Made by a program: the position numbers and the translations under genes
Origin: Streptomyces sp. NBC_01214
GTDB taxonomy: Bacteria; Actinomycetota; Actinomycetes; Streptomycetales; Streptomycetaceae
NCBI RefSeq assembly: GCF_026340975.1
Contig: NZ_JAPEOS010000002.1
Coordinates: 1,609,001-1,673,000, forward strand
Length of the DNA stretch: 64,000 nt
Reading direction: 5' to 3'
Shown: positions 44,404 to 53,021 of the stretch, piece by piece
How positions within the stretch are numbered: position 1 is the stretch's first letter
Layout: each line of letters opens with the position of its first letter
Notes under the pieces: generated by a model
Databases searched by the model: none
What the model was told of the DNA's origin: nothing
What the model saw: only the letters and a program-made list of their open reading frames with translations

Positions 44404-45607
44404 CGATTGCTGGTCCCTCCCCTTGCGCCGGCCTCGTCAGCCGGCGGTATCCCGCGAACGCAACCGCCGCCGCGGACACCCCCGCCGATACGGAGACGAC
44501 GTACCCGGTCTGCGCACCCGCTGCGTCGACGACCCAGCCGGTCACGGAGGACCCGAGCGCGATTCCGACCGCGAGGCCGGTGCTGATCCAGGTCATGCCC
44601 TCGGTCAGCTTCGCGTGTGGCACGTGCGCCTCGATCAGGGCCATCGTGGTGATCATCGTGGGAGCGATGGCGAGGCCCGAGACGAAGAGCGCCACGGCCA
44701 GAAACGGAAGGTTCCCGGCCAGTAGGAGGGGGATCATACTCACGGCCATCGCACTGATGCCCAGTACCCAGCGAGGTTCGGCCTTGCCTTTGAAGTGCAA
44801 CAGGCCGAAGACGATGCCGGCCAGGCAGGATCCGAACGCCCAGACCGCCAGGAACACCCCGCCGAGGGGCTTGTTGCCGTGCTCCTCGGCGAAGGCCAGG
44901 GTGGCCACGTCCACGGAGCCGAAGATCGCGCCGGTCGCGACGAAGGTCGCCACCAGGACCTGGAGACCGGGGGAGCGCAGCGCCGAGGACCGGTCCGTGT
45001 GCTCCTCGTGCGGATGCGGCTTCGGCTCGGTGGCGGTCAGCGCCGTCAGCCACCACACGCCCGTCAGCAGGCAGACGAGGGCGACCACCGGGCCGGCCTC
45101 GGGGAACCAGCCGGCCGAGAGCGTCGCGGCCAGCGGCGGGCCCACGATGAAGCAGAGCTCGTCGACGATGGACTCGAACGAGTAGGCCGTGTGCAGCTGG
45201 GGGGTGTCGCGGAAGAGCGCCGTCCAGCGGGCCCGGACCATCGACCCGACGCTGGGCACGCAGCCGGCGACGACGGCGAAGGCGAAGAGCGTCCAGCTCG
45301 GCCAGCCGTTCGCCGCAGCGACCAGCAGGCCGGTCACCGCGGCGGCCGCGATCAGGGTGGCGGGGCGCAACACCCGCCGCTGCCCGTGCTGGTCGACCAG
45401 CCGGGACACCTGGGGGCCCACGGCCGCGGCGGACAGGGCGATGGTGGCGGTGATGCCGCCCGCGAGGGCGTAGCTGCCGCCCAGCTCGGTGATCATCGTG
45501 AGGACACCGATGCCCACCATGGACAGCGGCATCCGTCCCAGAAGGCCGGCGGCTGTGAACCCCTTGGTGCCGGGGGTCGCGAATATCGCGCGGTAGGGAC
45601 TGGGCAA
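44351..45607 (-). CDS. MFS transporter
   Basis: A 418-residue major facilitator with about 12 transmembrane helices, with the loop SRLVDQHGQRRVLRPATL near residue 65. The substrate is unknown. It starts with TTG at 45607, seven bases after GGAGGG; no ATG nearby fits. Its C-terminal 18 codons overlap the lactone oxidase gene. An iron-box-like site lies about 90 bases upstream, shared with the divergent ferrochelatase. Confidence 0.83.
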   Translation of the reverse strand: MPSPYRAIFATPGTKGFTAAGLLGRMPLSMVGIGVLTMITELGGSYALAGGITATIALSAAAVGPQVSRLVDQHGQRRVLRPATLIAAAAVTGLLVAAANGWPSWTLFAFAVVAGCVPSVGSMVRARWTALFRDTPQLHTAYSFESIVDELCFIVGPPLAATLSAGWFPEAGPVVALVCLLTGVWWLTALTATEPKPHPHEEHTDRSSALRSPGLQVLVATFVATGAIFGSVDVATLAFAEEHGNKPLGGVFLAVWAFGSCLAGIVFGLLHFKGKAEPRWVLGISAMAVSMIPLLLAGNLPFLAVALFVSGLAIAPTMITTMALIEAHVPHAKLTEGMTWISTGLAVGIALGSSVTGWVVDAAGAQTGYVVSVSAGVSAAAVAFAGYRRLTRPAQGEGPAIDGDGDSRAEQHGTDRVA

Positions 45608-45695
45608 GGTGGTGCCCTCCGTAAGGGACGTGGTTGGCTCACACAGGTTACGTCTGCCGACAAGGCGCCCGCACGGGGAAAATACCGACAGGAAG

Positions 45696-45714
45696 TTAGG
45701 GTGACCTTACCTGT
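45696..45714. promoter_or_regulatory. Iron-box-like (DmdR/IdeR) site
   Basis: TTAGGGTGACCTTACCTGT agrees at 13 of 19 positions with the Streptomyces iron box TTAGGTTAGGCTAACCTAA, with both TTAGG and ACCT half-sites kept. It lies between the MFS gene and ferrochelatase. Iron control of ferrochelatase makes biological sense, but the match is partial. Confidence 0.45.
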
Positions 45715-45782
45715 CGTCCGAGGTGTGGGACGGGCCGGGTCCGTTGCCCGGGCGCCGACGCCGGGGTGGCAGGATTCGAGGC

Positions 45783-46937
45783 ATGTCAGACCAGCTCCGT
45801 GCCCCCGACGGCGGTTCAGCCGCCCCTTACGACGCCCTCCTGCTGCTGTCCTTCGGCGGCCCCGAGGGACCCGACGACGTCGTGCCCTTCCTGGAGAACG
45901 TCACGCGCGGGCGGGGCATCCCGCGCGAGCGGCTCAAGGAGGTCGGGCAGCACTACTTCGGATTCGGCGGGGTCAGCCCGATCAACGGGCAGAACCGCGA
46001 GCTGCTGGACGCACTGCGGGGGGACTTCGCCGGGCACGGCCTGGACCTGCCGGTCTACTGGGGCAACCGCAACTGGGCCCCGTACCTGACCGACGTGCTG
46101 CGGGAGATGGCCGCCGACGGGCGCCGCCGCATCGCGGTGCTCGCGACCAGCGCGTACGCCTCGTACTCGGGCTGCCGCCAGTACCGCGAGAACCTCGCCG
46201 ACGCCCTGGCCGCGCTCGCCGAGGAGGGCGTGGAGCTGCCGCGGGTCGACAAGCTGCGCCACTACTTCAACCACCCCGGCTTCGTGGAGCCCATGATCGA
46301 CGGGGTGGTGGCCTCGCTCGCCGCCCTGCCCGAAGAGGTGCGCTCCGGCGCCCACCTCGCCTTCACCACCCACTCGATCCCGACCGCCGCCGCGGACACC
46401 TCCGGTCCGGTCGAGGACCACACCGGGGACGGCGAGGGCGGGGCGTACGTCAAGCAGCACCTCGACGTCGCACGGGTGATCGCGGACGAGGTCGCCGCCC
46501 GGACCGGGGTCGCGCACTCCTGGGAGCTCGTCTACCAGTCCCGCAGCGGCGCCCCGCACGTCCCGTGGCTGGAGCCGGACATCTGCGACCACCTGGAGGC
46601 CCTGCACGCCGCGGGGGCGCCCGCCGTCGTCATGGTGCCCATCGGCTTCGTCTCCGACCACATGGAAGTCCTCTACGACCTGGACACCGAGGCCACCGCG
46701 AAGGCGGCCGAGCTGGGCCTGCCCGTGCAGCGGTCCGCGACCGTCGGCGCCGATCCGCGCTTCGCCGGGGCCGTCCGGGAGCTGGTGCTGGAGCGGGCCG
46801 CCAAGGAACGCGGGGAGCCGGCCGCGGAGTGCTGGGTCGGCACGCTGGGCCAGAGTCATGACCTGTGCGCGGTGGGCTGCTGCCCGGCGCGGGGCCCCCG
46901 GCCGGCGGCCGCGGGCGTGGACAGTCCGTACGCGTAG
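45783..46937 (+). CDS. hemH: Coproporphyrin III ferrochelatase
   Basis: A 384-residue ferrochelatase that inserts ferrous iron into coproporphyrin III in the actinobacterial heme pathway. Key parts are LLLSFGGPEGPDDV at the start, the metal-binding His in FTTHSIPTAA near residue 199 and the Glu region GFVSDHMEVLYD near 290. The C-terminus has Cys residues in CAVGCCPARG that, with an earlier Cys, can hold the [2Fe-2S] cluster of actinobacterial enzymes. CAGGAT seven bases before the ATG, and no ribosome binding site, predict a leaderless message. The inositol phosphatase gene follows after 11 bases. Confidence 0.93.
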   Translation: MSDQLRAPDGGSAAPYDALLLLSFGGPEGPDDVVPFLENVTRGRGIPRERLKEVGQHYFGFGGVSPINGQNRELLDALRGDFAGHGLDLPVYWGNRNWAPYLTDVLREMAADGRRRIAVLATSAYASYSGCRQYRENLADALAALAEEGVELPRVDKLRHYFNHPGFVEPMIDGVVASLAALPEEVRSGAHLAFTTHSIPTAAADTSGPVEDHTGDGEGGAYVKQHLDVARVIADEVAARTGVAHSWELVYQSRSGAPHVPWLEPDICDHLEALHAAGAPAVVMVPIGFVSDHMEVLYDLDTEATAKAAELGLPVQRSATVGADPRFAGAVRELVLERAAKERGEPAAECWVGTLGQSHDLCAVGCCPARGPRPAAAGVDSPYA

Positions 46938-46948
46938 GGAGTGGGACC

Positions 46949-47752
46949 GTGATCTCTGACGAGCTGAAGGCCGAACTGCTGGAAGTGGGCCTGGAGGCCG
47001 CCCGGCGGGCCGGGGCCCTGCTGCGCGACGGCCGCCCGGCCGATCTGGCGGTGGCGGCGACGAAGAGCAGCCCGATCGACGTGGTGACCGAGATGGACAT
47101 CGCGGCGGAGAAGCTGATCACCGGGATCCTCGCCGAGCGGCGGCCCGAGGACGGGCTGCTGGGCGAGGAGGGCGCGGACGCCCCGGGGACGAGCGGGGTG
47201 CGCTGGATCGTCGACCCGCTGGACGGCACCGTGAACTACCTCTACGGGCTCCCGAGCTGGGGCGTGTCCATCGCGGCCGAGTACGGCGGCGAGAGCGTGG
47301 TGGGCGTCGTGGCGGCCCCGATGCGCGGGGAGACCTACCACGCGGTGCTCGGCGGCGGGGCGTGGCTGGGTACGACGCGCCTCGCCTGCCGGTCGGCGGC
47401 GCCGCTGGACCAGGCACTGCTCGGGACCGGCTTCGCTTACGTCCAGACCAGGCGGGCCCACCAGGCCGAGGTCGCGGCGCGGATCATCCCGCTGGTCCGG
47501 GACGTCCGGCGGGGCGGGTCGGCGGCGCTGGACCTGTGCGACGTGGCCGCCGGGCGGCTGGACGGGTACTACGAGCGGGGACTGAACCCGTGGGACCTGG
47601 CCGCCGGTGACCTGATCGCCCGGGAGGCCGGGGCCGTGACCGGGGGCCGTCCGGGCGAGCCGGCCTCGGGCGAGCTGACCCTGGCCGCCACCCCGGCCGT
47701 GTTCGCCTCGGTGCAACCGCTGCTGGAGGAGTACGGAGCCTGGCACGACTGA
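46949..47752 (+). CDS. Inositol monophosphatase family protein
   Basis: A 267-residue Mg-dependent phosphatase. Metal-binding segments are EMDIAAEK near residue 48, the Glu pair in LGEEG near 72, the signature WIVDPLDGTVNYLYG near 90-104, and NPWDLAAGDLIAREAG near 212. It may hydrolyse inositol-1-phosphate, histidinol phosphate or related esters; the subfamily cannot be fixed. The GTG at 46949 follows AGGGAG by eight bases and lies 11 bases after the ferrochelatase stop, so the two share an operon. Confidence 0.88.
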   Translation: MISDELKAELLEVGLEAARRAGALLRDGRPADLAVAATKSSPIDVVTEMDIAAEKLITGILAERRPEDGLLGEEGADAPGTSGVRWIVDPLDGTVNYLYGLPSWGVSIAAEYGGESVVGVVAAPMRGETYHAVLGGGAWLGTTRLACRSAAPLDQALLGTGFAYVQTRRAHQAEVAARIIPLVRDVRRGGSAALDLCDVAAGRLDGYYERGLNPWDLAAGDLIAREAGAVTGGRPGEPASGELTLAATPAVFASVQPLLEEYGAWHD

Positions 47753-47753
47753 C

Positions 47754-47796
47754 GCACGTACGACCGGGGCACGTACGACCGGGGCACGTACGACGG
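47754..47796. repeat. 15-bp tandem repeat, 2.9 copies
   Basis: GCACGTACGACCGGG is repeated at 47754 and 47769, with a third partial unit to 47796, immediately after the phosphatase stop. A second small repeat (GTCGTGCAGG variants) follows the hairpin at 47841-47870. Confidence 0.85.
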
Positions 47797-47801
47797 AAAG
47801 C

Positions 47802-47842
47802 ACGTGGACCCCGGACGCCGCTCGGGCGTCCGGGGTCCACGT
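47802..47842. terminator. Terminator between convergent genes
   Basis: ACGTGGACCCCGGACGCC pairs perfectly over 18 bp with GGCGTCCGGGGTCCACGT around a short loop. It ends the ferrochelatase-phosphatase operon and can also serve the small minus-strand gene at 47906. Confidence 0.85.
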
Positions 47843-47905
47843 CGTGCAGGGTCGTGCAGGGTCGTGCGGTGGTCGTGCGGGAACGCGGGCCGGCCGATCG
47901 GGGGA

Positions 47906-48085
47906 TCAGCAGGCGGGCACGGCGGCCGAGACCGGGACACCGTGTTCGGCGGCGAGGCGCTGGAGATCCTCGAGCTCCGCCAGTTCCACTTCCGCGAGGA
48001 AGTCGTCGCCCGTCTCGCGGGCGTGCCTGAGGTCCGACTGCGTGGTCCTGATGCGCTGCAGGAGACCCGCGGTGAATGCGTCCAT
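47906..48085 (-). CDS. Small acidic helical protein beside cutRS
   Basis: A 59-residue protein on the minus strand with good Streptomyces codon use (nearly all third positions G or C). It begins MDAFTAGLLQRIRTTQSDL and continues as one acidic helix (DDFLAEVELAELEDLQRLAA), ending in VSAAVPAC. AGGGGG lies about 11 bases before the ATG. I do not recognise it. It is divergent from cutR, 245 bases away, so it could be a CutR target or an independent small protein. The amphipathic pattern suggests protein-protein contact. Confidence 0.7.
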   Translation of the reverse strand: MDAFTAGLLQRIRTTQSDLRHARETGDDFLAEVELAELEDLQRLAAEHGVPVSAAVPAC

Positions 48086-48330
48086 GATGGGTTCGCCCCC
48101 TCTTCGTGGGTCGGCGGCGGAACGTGGCTTTCCGCCGTCAGGGAGTGGATGGGGTGTGATCTCGTCCTCCCCTGCACCCCGGGCCCAGAAACCTCACAAG
48201 GCCAGGGAATCCTCACTTCCGCCCCGTCAGCCCCTCCACGAGCCGCCTTACAGCCGGTTTATGGCCGAAACGGGCAGGATGGGCGACGCAATACACGTGT
48301 GCCCTTCTGGGCTCGGAGGAAGGAAACGAC

Positions 48331-48984
48331 GTGCGCGTACTCGTCGTCGAGGACGAGCAGCTGCTCGCCGATGCGGTGGCCACCGGACTACGCCGGGAGG
48401 CCATGGCCGTGGACGTCGTGTACGACGGCGCCGCCGCCCTGGAGCGGGTCGGCGTGAACGACTACGACGTGGTCGTGCTCGACCGGGACCTCCCGCTCGT
48501 CCACGGTGACGACGTGTGCCGGAAGATCGTCGAGCTCGGCATGCCCACCCGCGTGCTGATGCTGACCGCCTCCGGCGACGTCAGTGACCGGGTGGAGGGG
48601 CTGGAGCTCGGTGCGGACGACTACCTGCCCAAGCCCTTCGCCTTCACCGAGCTGACCGCCCGCGTACGGGCACTCGGGCGGCGCACCACGGTCGCTCTGC
48701 CGCCCGTACTGGAGCGGGCCGGGATCAAGCTGGACCCGAACCGGAGGGAGGTATTCCGCGAGGGCAAGGAGGTCCAGCTGGCGCCGAAGGAGTTCGCGGT
48801 GCTGGAGGTGCTCATGCGCAGCGAGGGGACCGTCGTCTCCGCCGAGCAGCTGCTGGAGAAGGCCTGGGACGAGAACACCGACCCCTTCACCAACGTCGTA
48901 CGGGTGACCGTGATGACCCTGCGCCGCAAGCTGGGCGAGCCGCCCGTCATCGTGACCGTGCCCGGCTCCGGATACCGGATCTGA
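48331..48984 (+). CDS. cutR: Two-component response regulator CutR
   Basis: A 217-residue OmpR-type regulator: receiver domain (about 1-115, phosphorylated Asp near 51 in VVVLDRDLPL, conserved Lys in LPKPFAF near 100) and winged-helix DNA-binding domain (about 125-217, ending PGSGYRI). Length and sequence fit CutR of Streptomyces, which with CutS controls secretion/envelope-stress genes and affects antibiotic production. It starts with GTG after GGAGGAAGGAAA. Its TGA overlaps the cutS ATG. Confidence 0.93.
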   Translation: MRVLVVEDEQLLADAVATGLRREAMAVDVVYDGAAALERVGVNDYDVVVLDRDLPLVHGDDVCRKIVELGMPTRVLMLTASGDVSDRVEGLELGADDYLPKPFAFTELTARVRALGRRTTVALPPVLERAGIKLDPNRREVFREGKEVQLAPKEFAVLEVLMRSEGTVVSAEQLLEKAWDENTDPFTNVVRVTVMTLRRKLGEPPVIVTVPGSGYRI

Positions 48985-50237
48985 TGCGCATGGCAACCAC
49001 CCCGGCGCCACCGGCGGCGCCACCGAAACCGACATGGGACCCCGGCCAGCCCGAGGGTCCCTTCCCGTGGCTGCGGCCGACCATCCGCATACGGCTCACG
49101 CTGCTGTACGGCGGGATGTTCCTGATCGCCGGCATCCTGTTGCTGTCGATCATCTACCTGCTGGCGGCGCAGGCACTGCGGCAGGGCAACGCGATCCCGT
49201 TCACGATCGTCCGCGGTCAGAACATCGAGGTCACCAGCACCACCTGCTCCGGTGTGAGCGGCACCAACCAGCCGTTCGAGCAGTTCACCGCGGCGATCAA
49301 CCAGTGCGTCCTCGAACAGCGCCGGCACGCCCTGGACGACCTGCTGAGCCGGTCGCTGATGGCGCTCCTCGGGTTGAGCATCATCGCCTTCGCCTTCGGC
49401 TACGCGATGGCCGGCCGGGTGCTCTCGCCGCTCGGCAAGATCACCCGGACCGCCCGCCGGGTCGTGGGCTCCGACCTGACCCGGCGGATCGAGCTGGACG
49501 GGCCGGACGACGAGCTCAAGGAGCTCGCCGACACCTTCGACGACATGCTCGACCGGCTGGAGCGGGCCTTCACGGCCCAGCAGCGGTTCGTCGCGAACGC
49601 CTCGCACGAGCTGCGGACCCCGCTCGCGATCAACCGGACCCTGCTGGAGGTGCACCTCTCCGATCCGGGGGCGCCGATCGAGCTCCAGCAGCTCGGCAAG
49701 ACCCTGCTCGCGACCAACGAGCGCAGCGAGCAGCTGGTCGAGGGCCTGCTGCTGCTGGCCCGCAGCGAGAACCAGATCGTCGAGCGCAAACCCGTGGACC
49801 TGGCGGAGGTCGCTTCGCGCGCCGTCGACCAGGTGCGCGGCGAGGCCGAGGCGAAGGGCGTGGAGATCCGCGGCGAGCGCGCGCCGGCCGTCGTACAGGG
49901 CAACGGGGTGCTGCTGGAGCGGATCGCCCTCAACCTGGTGCAGAACGCCGTCCGGTACAACGTGCCGGAGGGCGGCTGGGTGGAGGTGGTCACCGAGGCC
50001 CAGCACGATCAGGCGGTCCTGTTGGTATCGAACACGGGTCCCGTTGTTCCCGCGTACGAGGTGGACAACCTCTTCGAGCCCTTCAGGCGGCTGCGTACGG
50101 AGCGCACGGGCAGCGACAAGGGTGTCGGGCTGGGTCTGTCGATCGCGCGCTCCGTGGCGCGCGCACACGGCGGCAGGATCCAGGCGATGCCGCGGGAAGG
50201 CGGTGGCCTCGTGATGCGTGTCACTCTTCCCTTGTGA
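48984..50237 (+). CDS. cutS: Sensor histidine kinase CutS
   Basis: A 417-residue membrane kinase. Helices near residues 33-56 and 125-148 flank a short extracellular sensor loop containing two cysteines, C88 and C108, which could form a disulfide and sense redox or disulfide stress outside the cell. HAMP, HisKA (phosphorylated His208 in NASHELRTP) and HATPase domains follow (N-box NLVQNAVRYN near 315, G-box GVGLGLSIARS near 385). The start overlaps the cutR stop (TGATG), so the two are made together. Confidence 0.93.
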   Translation: MRMATTPAPPAAPPKPTWDPGQPEGPFPWLRPTIRIRLTLLYGGMFLIAGILLLSIIYLLAAQALRQGNAIPFTIVRGQNIEVTSTTCSGVSGTNQPFEQFTAAINQCVLEQRRHALDDLLSRSLMALLGLSIIAFAFGYAMAGRVLSPLGKITRTARRVVGSDLTRRIELDGPDDELKELADTFDDMLDRLERAFTAQQRFVANASHELRTPLAINRTLLEVHLSDPGAPIELQQLGKTLLATNERSEQLVEGLLLLARSENQIVERKPVDLAEVASRAVDQVRGEAEAKGVEIRGERAPAVVQGNGVLLERIALNLVQNAVRYNVPEGGWVEVVTEAQHDQAVLLVSNTGPVVPAYEVDNLFEPFRRLRTERTGSDKGVGLGLSIARSVARAHGGRIQAMPREGGGLVMRVTLPL

Positions 50238-50297
50238 GAACGCGAGCCCGTGTTCGCTTTTGGCTGAATACCTGTCCTGTGAAAACAATCGGTCCTG

Positions 50298-50311
50298 TGT
50301 GATCGATCACA
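50298..50311. promoter_or_regulatory. 14-bp perfect palindrome downstream of cutS
   Basis: TGTGATCGATCACA is perfectly symmetric and sits 60 bases after cutS and 310 before the DUF4193 gene. It resembles a CRP-type site but with four rather than six central bases, so the protein is unknown. The rest of the 380-base gap should hold the DUF4193 promoter; no other gene is seen. Confidence 0.4.
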
Positions 50312-50618
50312 GTGGCCGGTGTCTGCCCATGTGCGTTCAGTGACCCCGTCGCGGCCGGAACGCCCGGGAAGTCCGGGTTTCCGGCCCCTCGGATGGCGGG
50401 AAATACACGGGGTGGCGTTTGTGCATGACGGCCCTCGGACCGTGTACGGTCCCGCTCGTCATCCCAGCCAATCGTCCTTCGGGCGGGGGGCTGGGTGTCG
50501 ATTGAGTAACAGACCTTGATGTGAGGCAAAATCTCCGCCTCAGGTCGGGCACAAGTCCGGCCTCTCGTGCGTTACGTGCGCTGAGACACCGCTAACACCC
50601 AGAGGGGGAGAGCGAACA

Positions 50619-50915
50619 ATGGCAACGGACTACGACACCCCGCGCAAGACCGACGATGACGTCGACAACGACAGCATCGAAGAGCTGAAGGCCCGGCGCA
50701 ACGAGAAGTCGACCTCGTCCGCAGACATGGACGAATTCGACTCTGTCGAGAGCATGGAGCTTCCCGGTGCGGACCTCTCCAATGAGGAGCTGGCCGTCCG
50801 GGTCCTGCCCAAGCAGGCCGATGAGTTCACCTGCATGAGCTGCTTCCTGGTGCACCACCGCAGCCAGCTGGCACGTGAGAAGAACGGCCAGCCGATCTGT
50901 CGCGACTGCGACTGA
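50619..50915 (+). CDS. DUF4193 zinc-ribbon protein
   Basis: A 98-residue acidic protein conserved across actinobacteria. The first 60 residues are charged and probably disordered (DDDVDNDSIEELKARRNEK). The C-terminus has a CMSC...CRDC pair about 23 residues apart, a zinc ribbon. Function unknown; the size and zinc ribbon suggest an RNA-polymerase or nucleic-acid-associated factor (inference). GAGGGGGAGAG precedes the ATG. Confidence 0.9.
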   Translation: MATDYDTPRKTDDDVDNDSIEELKARRNEKSTSSADMDEFDSVESMELPGADLSNEELAVRVLPKQADEFTCMSCFLVHHRSQLAREKNGQPICRDCD

Positions 50916-50927
50916 TAGGCGTCGGCC

Positions 50928-51860
50928 ATGGCTGGCTCCACACCCTTTCGGAAGCGCCGCTTCCGGAAATCTGGTGATCCGGCGGAGACGCAGGTGGCAC
51001 CCATGGATCCGGAAACGGCTCCTGGGGCTTCCGGCGGCTCCGCCAGTGCGGCGATCGCCGTGCCGTGCGACACCGCCCCGGCGGTGCCGTCGCAAGCCGA
51101 TCCCGACGAGGGGTCCCGGCACGGCTCCGGGGCTCGTCGGATGCAAGCCGTCAGGAACGGCGTGCGCAAGGGCGGCGAGGGCATCAAGGACGCCACCCAG
51201 TACGTCACCGACAGGATCATCGAGAACGCCCCGCGCGTTCCGGTTCGGGACCTCGCGACGCTGCGCGCGCAGTTCCCGGGCCTCGGCCCCGAGCAGCTCG
51301 CCGAAAAGCTGGTCTCGGGCGCCTGCGCCGCCACCTCGACCGTGGGCGCGGGAATCGGCGCCGCGGCCATGCTGCCCGTGCCGCCCGCGATGCCGGCGGA
51401 ACTCGCGGCCGAGATCACCGCGGTCGCGGCCATCGAGTTCAAGCTCATCGCCGAACTCCACGAGGTCTACGGCCAGCGACCGCACGGCGGCCGGGGGGAG
51501 CGCAGCCTCGCCTACCTGACCGCCTGGACGGAGGAGCGCGGGGTCGACCTGACCAAGCCGACCACGCTGAACGCGGCGCTCGGCGGGCAGATGAAGCGCG
51601 AACTGCGCCAGCAGATCATGAAGCGGATGTTCCGCAGCCTGCCGAACCTCATGCCGTTCATGGTGGGCGCCGCCGTCGGTGCGGTCATGAACCGCCGGGA
51701 CACCCGCAAGCTCGCCGAGAAGGTCCGTGGTGACCTGCGGAGGCGGGCCGTGGGCTGGGAGACCCTGAGCTCCCTGCCGCCCCTGGAGCGGCCCGTACAA
51801 CCCCTTCCCGAGGCCACCAGGATCGCGCTGGAGGCCGCGGATCCCTCCGCGCACGGCTGA
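50928..51860 (+). CDS. Conserved protein of unknown function with hydrophobic helices
   Basis: A 310-residue protein beginning 12 bases after the DUF4193 gene, so probably in the same operon. The N-terminal 70 residues are disordered. A helical core (about 90-260) includes SGACAATSTVGAGIGAAAML near 132 and LMPFMVGAAVGAVMNRRDT near 240, both possible membrane-associated helices, and a conserved-looking AAIEFKLIAELHEVYG near 165. I do not recognise a family with a known activity. Inverted GGAAGCG/CGCTTCC bases lie at its start and may affect translation. Confidence 0.72.
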   Translation: MAGSTPFRKRRFRKSGDPAETQVAPMDPETAPGASGGSASAAIAVPCDTAPAVPSQADPDEGSRHGSGARRMQAVRNGVRKGGEGIKDATQYVTDRIIENAPRVPVRDLATLRAQFPGLGPEQLAEKLVSGACAATSTVGAGIGAAAMLPVPPAMPAELAAEITAVAAIEFKLIAELHEVYGQRPHGGRGERSLAYLTAWTEERGVDLTKPTTLNAALGGQMKRELRQQIMKRMFRSLPNLMPFMVGAAVGAVMNRRDTRKLAEKVRGDLRRRAVGWETLSSLPPLERPVQPLPEATRIALEAADPSAHG

Positions 51861-51913
51861 GGTCCTCCGCCGGGGCGGTCCGCCCCGGTCGGGCCACCGG
51901 CCCCACGGGCCGG

Positions 51914-52378
51914 TCAGGCCGCCTGGGTCCGGGCGGCGAGCAGGGCCGCCACCAGGGCCTGCGGCTCGCGGGTGGAGACGTACAAGTACGGGGTCGGGTC
52001 GGTCGGGTCGGTGACCTCGATGCGGACCGCGGTCGGCACGTAGCTGCGCATCAACATGAAGGCGCGGGTGTCCGCCTTGTACGTGCGCCAGGCGCGCGAC
52101 TCCTCGGCGTCCAGGACCTCGGGCTCGCCCAGGGCCGTCACCGGGATCCGCGCGTCACCGGCCGCCAGCGCACCGCCCACCACGCGCACGCGCGCGGAGC
52201 CGTACGAGCTCACCGCCAACCCGGCCAGCGCGGTGCCCCCGACCAGACCGGCCAGCAGCGGCAACGTGCCCAGCGGCAGCAGCATCAGCGCGCACGCGAG
52301 GCCGAGCAGTACGGCGATGCCCCACCAGGAGCGGGGGGCGGTCAGACGTTCGTCGTGGTGCGCGGTGGAGGGCTGCAT
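51914..52378 (-). CDS. DUF3093 membrane protein
   Basis: A 154-residue protein: two adjacent transmembrane helices (WWGIAVLLGLACALMLL then LPLLAGLVGGTALAGLAV, about 18-60) and a cytoplasmic PH-like beta domain ending in DPTPYLYVSTREPQAL. Function unknown. The ATG at 52378 is chosen because a -10-like CAGGCT lies seven bases upstream, giving a leaderless start; homology to the family begins here. Divergent from the thioesterase, 58 bases away. Confidence 0.85.
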   Translation of the reverse strand: MQPSTAHHDERLTAPRSWWGIAVLLGLACALMLLPLGTLPLLAGLVGGTALAGLAVSSYGSARVRVVGGALAAGDARIPVTALGEPEVLDAEESRAWRTYKADTRAFMLMRSYVPTAVRIEVTDPTDPTPYLYVSTREPQALVAALLAARTQAA

Positions 52379-52436
52379 GTGGTCAAGCCTGCCACGAGGC
52401 GACCGGTGGGTAGCCGCGCGGGTAAGGTCTGCGGCT

Positions 52437-53021
52437 GTGAGTGGACGAAACACAGGGCTGACGCCCCCGGCCGATGCCGCCGCGCCGGTCAGGCACCCCG
52501 ACGCGCCCGCACCCGGCGAGCTCCTCGGTGCGCACTACGAGCACTGTTTCGGCTGCGGCGAGGGCCAACCCCACGGACTCCACCTGGAGGCCCGTGCGGG
52601 CGAGGGCGTGCGCGTCACCGCCGAGTTCACCGTCAAGCCCGCACACCAGGGCGCACCCGGTCTCGCCCACGGCGGGGTGCTCGCCACCGCGCTCGACGAG
52701 ACGCTGGGTTCCCTGAACTGGCTGCTGCGCGTCATCGCGGTGACGGGGCGGCTGGAGACCGACTTCGTGCGGCCCGTGCCGGTGGACACCGTGCTGTACC
52801 TGGAGGCCGAGGTCACCGCCGTCGCCGGGCGGAAGATCTACTGCACGGCCGTCGGTCGGATAGGCGGACCGCAGGGCCCGGTCGCCGTTCGTGCCGACGC
52901 CCTCTTCATCGAGGTGAAGGTGGACCACTTCATCGACAACGGACGGCCCGAGGAGATCCAGGCGGCGATGGCCGACCCGGACCAGGTCAGGCGCGCACGC
53001 GCCTTTGAGGTGAACCCCTGA
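52437..53021 (+). CDS. PaaI-family hotdog thioesterase
   Basis: A 194-residue hotdog-fold protein. The HCFGCGEGQPHGLHL opening near residue 35, the catalytic-helix segment GLAHGGVLATALDETLG near 75 and the strand GRLETDFVRPVPVDTVL near 105 identify it; the Asp/Glu in the DE pair is the likely base. It should hydrolyse acyl-CoA thioesters. TAAGGT eight bases before the GTG predicts a leaderless mRNA. Its TGA overlaps the dut ATG. Confidence 0.87.
   Translation: MSGRNTGLTPPADAAAPVRHPDAPAPGELLGAHYEHCFGCGEGQPHGLHLEARAGEGVRVTAEFTVKPAHQGAPGLAHGGVLATALDETLGSLNWLLRVIAVTGRLETDFVRPVPVDTVLYLEAEVTAVAGRKIYCTAVGRIGGPQGPVAVRADALFIEVKVDHFIDNGRPEEIQAAMADPDQVRRARAFEVNP

Noticed and set aside
50298..50311. Standard CRP site
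   Set aside because: The half-sites are separated by four bases rather than six.
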